DNA of 64,000 bases from an uncultured Pelagibacteraceae bacterium (lineage in GTDB: Bacteria; Pseudomonadota; Alphaproteobacteria; Pelagibacterales; Pelagibacteraceae): NCBI GenBank assembly GCA_902626725.1, contig CACOGI010000002.1, forward strand, positions 1 to 64,000, given 5' to 3'. This document shows positions 59,447 through 64,000 of this stretch, piece after piece (positions within the stretch are counted from its first letter, which is position 1; each line of letters opens with the position of its first letter). The translations under genes and the position numbers were made by a program. The notes under the pieces were generated by a model, which saw only the letters and a program-made list of their open reading frames with translations, had not been told where the DNA came from and did no database searches.

Positions 59447-60458
59447 TTTTTACACCAAGACGATCTTTGATTGTTTTGGAAGAAGTCGTAAATTCAAATC
59501 TATATTTTTCATTTGGTCTTGCTAATTTAAAGCACGCTCTTGCTGCTAAGGCTCCTTCATGAAAACCTGATAGAATAAGTTTTAATTTACCAGGATAGCT
59601 GCATATATCACCCACAGCATAAATACCTTTTTGATTTGTCTCAAACTTTTCTGTATCTACTTCAATCGTTTTTTTATCAATATTTAGCCCCCAGTTTGCT
59701 ATCGGACCAAGCTGCATAATTAATCCAAAAAACCCTAACGCATAATCTGTCTTTAGAGTTTTGATCTCTTTATCATCGTTCTTAATATCAATACTCTCTA
59801 ATTGGTCACCACCCTTTATGGAGCTCATTTGATATTTTGTATAAAGATTTATTTTTCCATCTTTTGCAAGTTCATGTACTTTATCGACAGTTGCCTGAGC
59901 ACCCCTAAAATCATCTCTTCTATGAACTAAATTTACCTTTGAGTTTTTTGATAACTCTACTGCCCAATCCAAAGCACTATCTCCACCACCAAATATTGTT
60001 ACTGTCTTCCCCTTAAATATACTTTTATCTTTAATTGAATAAAGAACTGATTTATTCTCAAATTTTTCACACTCTTTAACAGGAAATTTTCTCGGTTCAA
60101 ATGATCCAACCCCACCAGCTATAATTACATTTGGAGTTTGAAATGTTGTACCGTTATTTGTTTTAACAATCCAGTTATCTCCCTCTTTTTTCACCTCATC
60201 TACTCTTTCACTTAAATGAAATTTAATATTAAAAGGTTTTATTTGATTAATTAAGTTGTTAGTTAATTCCCCTCCAGTACATTCTGGTACAGCAGGAATA
60301 TCATAAATTGGTTTATCTGGATAAAGCTCAATGCATTGACCTCCAATTTTATCTAAATTATCTACAATCTCACAATTAAGACCAATCAACTTTAATTGAT
60401 GAGCTGTAAATAAACCTGTGGGTCCAGCTCCGATAATTAATGCATCTGTTTTATTCAT
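59439..60458 (-). CDS. Ferredoxin-NADP+ reductase, thioredoxin-reductase type
   Basis: IIGAGPTGLFTAHQLKLIGL, GGQCIELYPDKPIYDIP, FGGGDSALDWAVELS, YAVGDICSYPGKLKLILSGFHEGALAA. Confidence 0.9.
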   Translation of the reverse strand: MNKTDALIIGAGPTGLFTAHQLKLIGLNCEIVDNLDKIGGQCIELYPDKPIYDIPAVPECTGGELTNNLINQIKPFNIKFHLSERVDEVKKEGDNWIVKTNNGTTFQTPNVIIAGGVGSFEPRKFPVKECEKFENKSVLYSIKDKSIFKGKTVTIFGGGDSALDWAVELSKNSKVNLVHRRDDFRGAQATVDKVHELAKDGKINLYTKYQMSSIKGGDQLESIDIKNDDKEIKTLKTDYALGFFGLIMQLGPIANWGLNIDKKTIEVDTEKFETNQKGIYAVGDICSYPGKLKLILSGFHEGALAARACFKLARPNEKYRFEFTTSSKTIKDRLGVKSD

Positions 60459-60779
60459 TTAACTTTGTTTAGATGGTATGCTGACTGTTAGACCATCTAA
60501 TTCATCCGAAATTATTATTTGGCAACTTAGCCTGCTATTTTTTTTTGGTTCAAATGCCATATCTAACATATCTTCTTCACCATCTTCTTTTGGTTTTATT
60601 TTATCAAACCAATCATCATTAACATACACGTGACATGTCGCACACGCCATCCCTCCTCCACAATCTGCGTCAATACCCGGAATATCGTTTTGAACAGCCC
60701 CTTCCATTACGGTTAAGCCATTTTGAACTTCAACAGTATGAATTTGATTGTCGGATGTAACATAAGTTATTTTTGCCAT
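60459..60779 (-). CDS. 2Fe-2S ferredoxin (adrenodoxin type)
   Basis: [27 protein letters not shown]; start taken at MAKITYV (60779). Confidence 0.92.
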   Translation of the reverse strand: MAKITYVTSDNQIHTVEVQNGLTVMEGAVQNDIPGIDADCGGGMACATCHVYVNDDWFDKIKPKEDGEEDMLDMAFEPKKNSRLSCQIIISDELDGLTVSIPSKQS

Positions 60780-60805
60780 GATTGTTATATAGTTATACAA
60801 AAAAA

Positions 60806-60837
60806 TAGGGCAAGTATGTGAAAACATACTCGCCCTA
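60806..60837 (-). terminator. Intrinsic terminator downstream of proteorhodopsin gene
   Basis: Sense strand TAGGGCGAGTATGT-TTTC-ACATACTTGCCCTA followed by T-tract; one G-U pair. Confidence 0.88.
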
Positions 60838-60859
60838 AAATTATTTAATTACTTAGTAA

Positions 60860-61630
60860 TTATCTGCTTCTTGCACCAGCTGAACTTACTGCAGCAGCCC
60901 AGATTACTAGACCGAATGCAATTTTGTTTATAAAGTCAGCTAAGTTGTAAACAACGTTAAGTGAGTTAGCATCTACACCACCAGTTAGGTAACCAAATAC
61001 GTAACCTAATGGGTAAATAGCCCAACCTACAGTAACAATCATTCTCATTGCACTGAACGCAGTTACTAGAGCTTTGTTTCCGCTCTTAGCAGCAGCTTTA
61101 CCAGCTTCACCTGAGAATACTTCATAAAGAATGTATACCCAACCAGCCATACCGATTATGAAACCAAGTGTAGCGTTGATGTATCCTGCTTCTCCTAAGT
61201 ATCCACCGATTAACATTACTAATGAACCAATTAACAATCTCCAGAATATTCCAGAGTTTGCTTTTCTTACAGCTACTAGAATTAAATAGAATTCTATCAT
61301 CTGTAGTGGCACAGTAATTAACCAGTCAATATATCTATATACTGTTGGTGAGTCGCCAGTTGTTACCCAAACATCTCTCATGTACATGTAGTGGATAAAA
61401 GCGATACCAGTTACTAGACCTGCAACAGTTACTGACGTTTTCCAGCCAGGAGCAACAGTGCTTCTTTCCATGAAGAAGAACGCTGTAGCTGCCAACATAC
61501 CCATTGAAATTACCCAAAAAGATATTCCAACAAAGTCATCTTGAGCTAACATAGCGGTCGCAGCGTTTGCTACACCAGTCACACCAATTAAAGCAGCAAC
61601 TGTAAGAGCAAACAATTTAAGTTTTTTCAT
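60860..61630 (-). CDS. Proteorhodopsin, predicted blue-absorbing
   Basis: Seven-TM; RYIDWLITVPLQMIEFYLIL (Asp acceptor, Gln tuning residue, Glu donor), IHYMYMRD His, NKIAFGLVIW retinal Lys. Confidence 0.97.
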   Translation of the reverse strand: MKKLKLFALTVAALIGVTGVANAATAMLAQDDFVGISFWVISMGMLAATAFFFMERSTVAPGWKTSVTVAGLVTGIAFIHYMYMRDVWVTTGDSPTVYRYIDWLITVPLQMIEFYLILVAVRKANSGIFWRLLIGSLVMLIGGYLGEAGYINATLGFIIGMAGWVYILYEVFSGEAGKAAAKSGNKALVTAFSAMRMIVTVGWAIYPLGYVFGYLTGGVDANSLNVVYNLADFINKIAFGLVIWAAAVSSAGARSR

Positions 61631-61658
61631 AAAAAACTCCCTCTTTAGTTAGTTTTTA

Positions 61659-61694
61659 TTAGTTTATATAAACTAAGCTTAGGCTTCCCTAAGC
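61659..61694 (-). promoter_or_regulatory. Two adjacent perfect inverted repeats in proteorhodopsin 5' leader
   Basis: 18-nt palindrome TTAGTTTATATAAACTAA (61659-61676) and stem-loop GCTTAGG-CTTC-CCTAAGC (61677-61694). Confidence 0.7.
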
Positions 61695-61839
61695 AAAAGT
61701 TGTGGGTTAATAACAAATATAAAAAGATAAATGAAGTCAAAATTAGCATTAATAAGCATTGATTTTACTTGTTTTTTAAAATTAAATACAATTTGTGATT
61801 TAAAAACCACAATAAAAACAACGCCGAATCAAAATTGAT

Positions 61840-63741
61840 ATGTCAGATAAATTTAATGAGATTTATAAAAAATCGATAGAAAGCCCTGAAAAATTTTGGC
61901 AAGAGGCATCAAATGATGTTTTCTGGTTCAAAAAACCTACAAAAATATTAAACAAATCTAATCCCCCTTTTTATAAATGGTACGAGGATGGTGTCACAAA
62001 TACTTGTTATAATGCTTTGGACTTTCACATTGACAAAGGTAAAGGCAAAAAAATTGCATTAATCTATGATAGCCCTATCACTGGTAATAAAAGTAAGCAT
62101 ACTTATGAGGAATTAAGATCAAAAGTTTCGAAATTTGCCGGAGCGCTAAAAAATCAAGGTGTAGACAAAGGTGATAGAGTAATAATTTATATGCCAATGA
62201 TACCTGAGGCAGTAATTGCAATGCTAGCATGTGGGCGAATAGGAGCAATTCATTCAGTTGTTTTTGGGGGTTTTGCCTCTAATGAACTTGCAAGCAGGAT
62301 AGATGATAGTAAAGCAAAAATTTTAGTGACTGCCTCTTGTGGTTTTGAACCAGGAAGAACAGTTGAATACAAGCCATTGGTAGATGATGCAGTCAAACAA
62401 GCTAAACATAAAATTAGTAAGATGATTTTATTTCAAAGAAAAGGCAATGAGGTAAAATTAAACACACCAAATGAAATAAGTTGGGATGAAGCTCTTTCAA
62501 ATGCGAAAGATACTGAATGTGTTGAGATGAATTCTAACGAATTCGCATACATTCTTTATACATCAGGCACAACTGGAACCCCTAAAGGTATTGTTAGAGA
62601 CATAGGAGGCCATATTGTTGCTCTCAAATGGACAATGAAAAATATTTATAATATTGATGAGGATGATATTTGGTGGTCGGCAAGTGATATCGGTTGGATT
62701 GTTGGTCATTCTTATATTGTTTATGCTCCTTTGTTTAAAGGATGTACCACTGTACTATTTGAAGGTAAACCAGTAGGGACTCCTGATGCCGGTGCATTTT
62801 GGAAAATCATTTCAGACTACAAGGTTAAATCTTTGTTTACTGCTCCTACAGCTTTTAGAGCAATTAAGAAAGAGGATCCTGAAGGAAAATTCTTTTCAAA
62901 ATATGATTTAAGTAAATTTGAAAGTTTGTTTCTTGCTGGTGAAAGAGCTGATCCAGATACTATCAAGTGGGCAGAAAATTTACTCAATGTTCCTGTAATT
63001 GATCATTGGTGGCAAACAGAAACGAGCTGGGCAATTAGTTCAAACTGTACTGGAATTGAAATGATGAAAACAAAATATGGTTCAGCATGTAAAGCTGTCC
63101 CAGGTTATGATGTTAAAATTATTAAATCAGATCAAAATTTAGCTAAACCAAATGAAATGGGAGATATTGTTGTAAAACTTCCACTTCCTCCAGGAACTTT
63201 CCCAACTCTATGGAATGCTGATCAAAGATATAAGGAAAACTATATGTCAAATTACAATGGATATTATCAAACTTATGATGCAGGCCACATAGATGAAGAT
63301 GGTTATATCTGGATTATGTCAAGAACAGATGATATTATTAACGTTGCGGGACATAGATTATCCACAGGAGCCATTGAAGAGGTCTTATCTGAGCATCAAT
63401 CAGTTGCTGAATGTGCAGTGTTAGGCATTGCTGATAAGTTAAAAGGTCAATTACCTATAGGCCTAATCGTATTAAAAGCAGGAGTAGATAAAGATAATGA
63501 CACTATTTCTAAAGAGTGTATTAAAATGGTAAGAGATAAAATAGGTCCTGTAGCAGCGTTTAAAGTTGCTATAGTGATAAAAAGACTTCCAAAAACAAGA
63601 TCAGGTAAAATTTTAAGAGGAACAATAAGAAAGATTGCTGATAATGTAGATTATAAAATGCCACCAACTATCGACGATCCTTCAATATTAGATGAAATAA
63701 AAGACGATCTTATAAAAAATAATATTCTTAAAAGTGCTTAA
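61840..63741 (+). CDS. prpE: Propionyl-CoA synthetase / acetyl-CoA synthetase-like acyl-CoA ligase
   Basis: YTSGTTGTPKGIVRD, GRIGAIHSVVFGGFASNELASRI, SCGFEPGR, KTRSGKILRGTIRKIA. Confidence 0.9.
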   Translation: MSDKFNEIYKKSIESPEKFWQEASNDVFWFKKPTKILNKSNPPFYKWYEDGVTNTCYNALDFHIDKGKGKKIALIYDSPITGNKSKHTYEELRSKVSKFAGALKNQGVDKGDRVIIYMPMIPEAVIAMLACGRIGAIHSVVFGGFASNELASRIDDSKAKILVTASCGFEPGRTVEYKPLVDDAVKQAKHKISKMILFQRKGNEVKLNTPNEISWDEALSNAKDTECVEMNSNEFAYILYTSGTTGTPKGIVRDIGGHIVALKWTMKNIYNIDEDDIWWSASDIGWIVGHSYIVYAPLFKGCTTVLFEGKPVGTPDAGAFWKIISDYKVKSLFTAPTAFRAIKKEDPEGKFFSKYDLSKFESLFLAGERADPDTIKWAENLLNVPVIDHWWQTETSWAISSNCTGIEMMKTKYGSACKAVPGYDVKIIKSDQNLAKPNEMGDIVVKLPLPPGTFPTLWNADQRYKENYMSNYNGYYQTYDAGHIDEDGYIWIMSRTDDIINVAGHRLSTGAIEEVLSEHQSVAECAVLGIADKLKGQLPIGLIVLKAGVDKDNDTISKECIKMVRDKIGPVAAFKVAIVIKRLPKTRSGKILRGTIRKIADNVDYKMPPTIDDPSILDEIKDDLIKNNILKSA

Positions 63742-64000
63742 AACTTATTTATTTCTAATTGGGGCAATATTTTGTGAAGTAGCGGGGACAATGTTACTAC
63801 CTGTCTCACAAAATTTTACCAAATTAGTTCCAACAACTTTTTTAGCAATCTTTTATTTGACAGCTTTTTATTTATTAACTTTTGTAGTTAATAAGCTTCC
63901 AATAGCTATAGTTTATGCTACCTGGAGCGGTCTCGGAATTTTTACTATAGCCATACTTGGTTATATTTTTTTTAAACAAACATTATCATGGCAAGCAATT
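63734..64000 (+). CDS. SMR (EmrE-like) transporter, 3' truncated by window edge
   Basis: GTG start overlapping prpE stop; VLKTYLFLIGAIFCEVAGTMLLPVSQNFTKLVPT...IAIVYATWSGLG, conserved membrane Glu. Confidence 0.85.
   Translation, partial: MLKTYLFLIGAIFCEVAGTMLLPVSQNFTKLVPTTFLAIFYLTAFYLLTFVVNKLPIAIVYATWSGLGIFTIAILGYIFFKQTLSWQAI

Noticed and set aside
63358-63366. TTATCCACA DnaA box in prpE
   Set aside because: Within conserved coding sequence (HRLSTG); likely chance
1-64000. CRISPR arrays, transposons, prophage, tRNA/rRNA genes
   Set aside because: None found by reading; no spaced direct repeats, transposase-like or phage structural proteins seen, but a tRNA/Rfam scan was not possible

Overview
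AT-rich, densely packed bacterial chromosome segment. Gene content and style (proteorhodopsin, glycine riboswitch on gcvT, TRAP and ABC uptake systems, many DMT permeases, very short intergenic gaps) fit a SAR11/Pelagibacterales alphaproteobacterium; this taxonomic call is inference. I recognise about 64 protein-coding genes, most of them core metabolism (purF, guaA, guaB, panB, icd, alaS, recA, pssA/psd, gcvTHP, prpE). I see no tRNA, rRNA, CRISPR array, transposase or prophage. The items most worth a second look are: (1) a three-gene operon of DMT permease, true creatinase homologue and glycine amidinotransferase homologue, a candidate guanidino-compound pathway; (2) a tandem glycine riboswitch whose inter-aptamer linker has a perfect 12-nt complement covering the internal gcvT start codon; (3) two unannotated, overlap-coupled micro-ORFs behind dksA; (4) an alphaproteobacterial-type SOS box abutting the umuD start codon; (5) a tspO / FOXRED1-like gene pair; (6) a lipid-modification gene set 6 nt behind gcvP; (7) an IMP dehydrogenase without CBS domains; (8) a blue-tuned proteorhodopsin with a structured leader and a ferredoxin / ferredoxin reductase / GST tail. 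All homology calls come from reading the translations; no database search was run.
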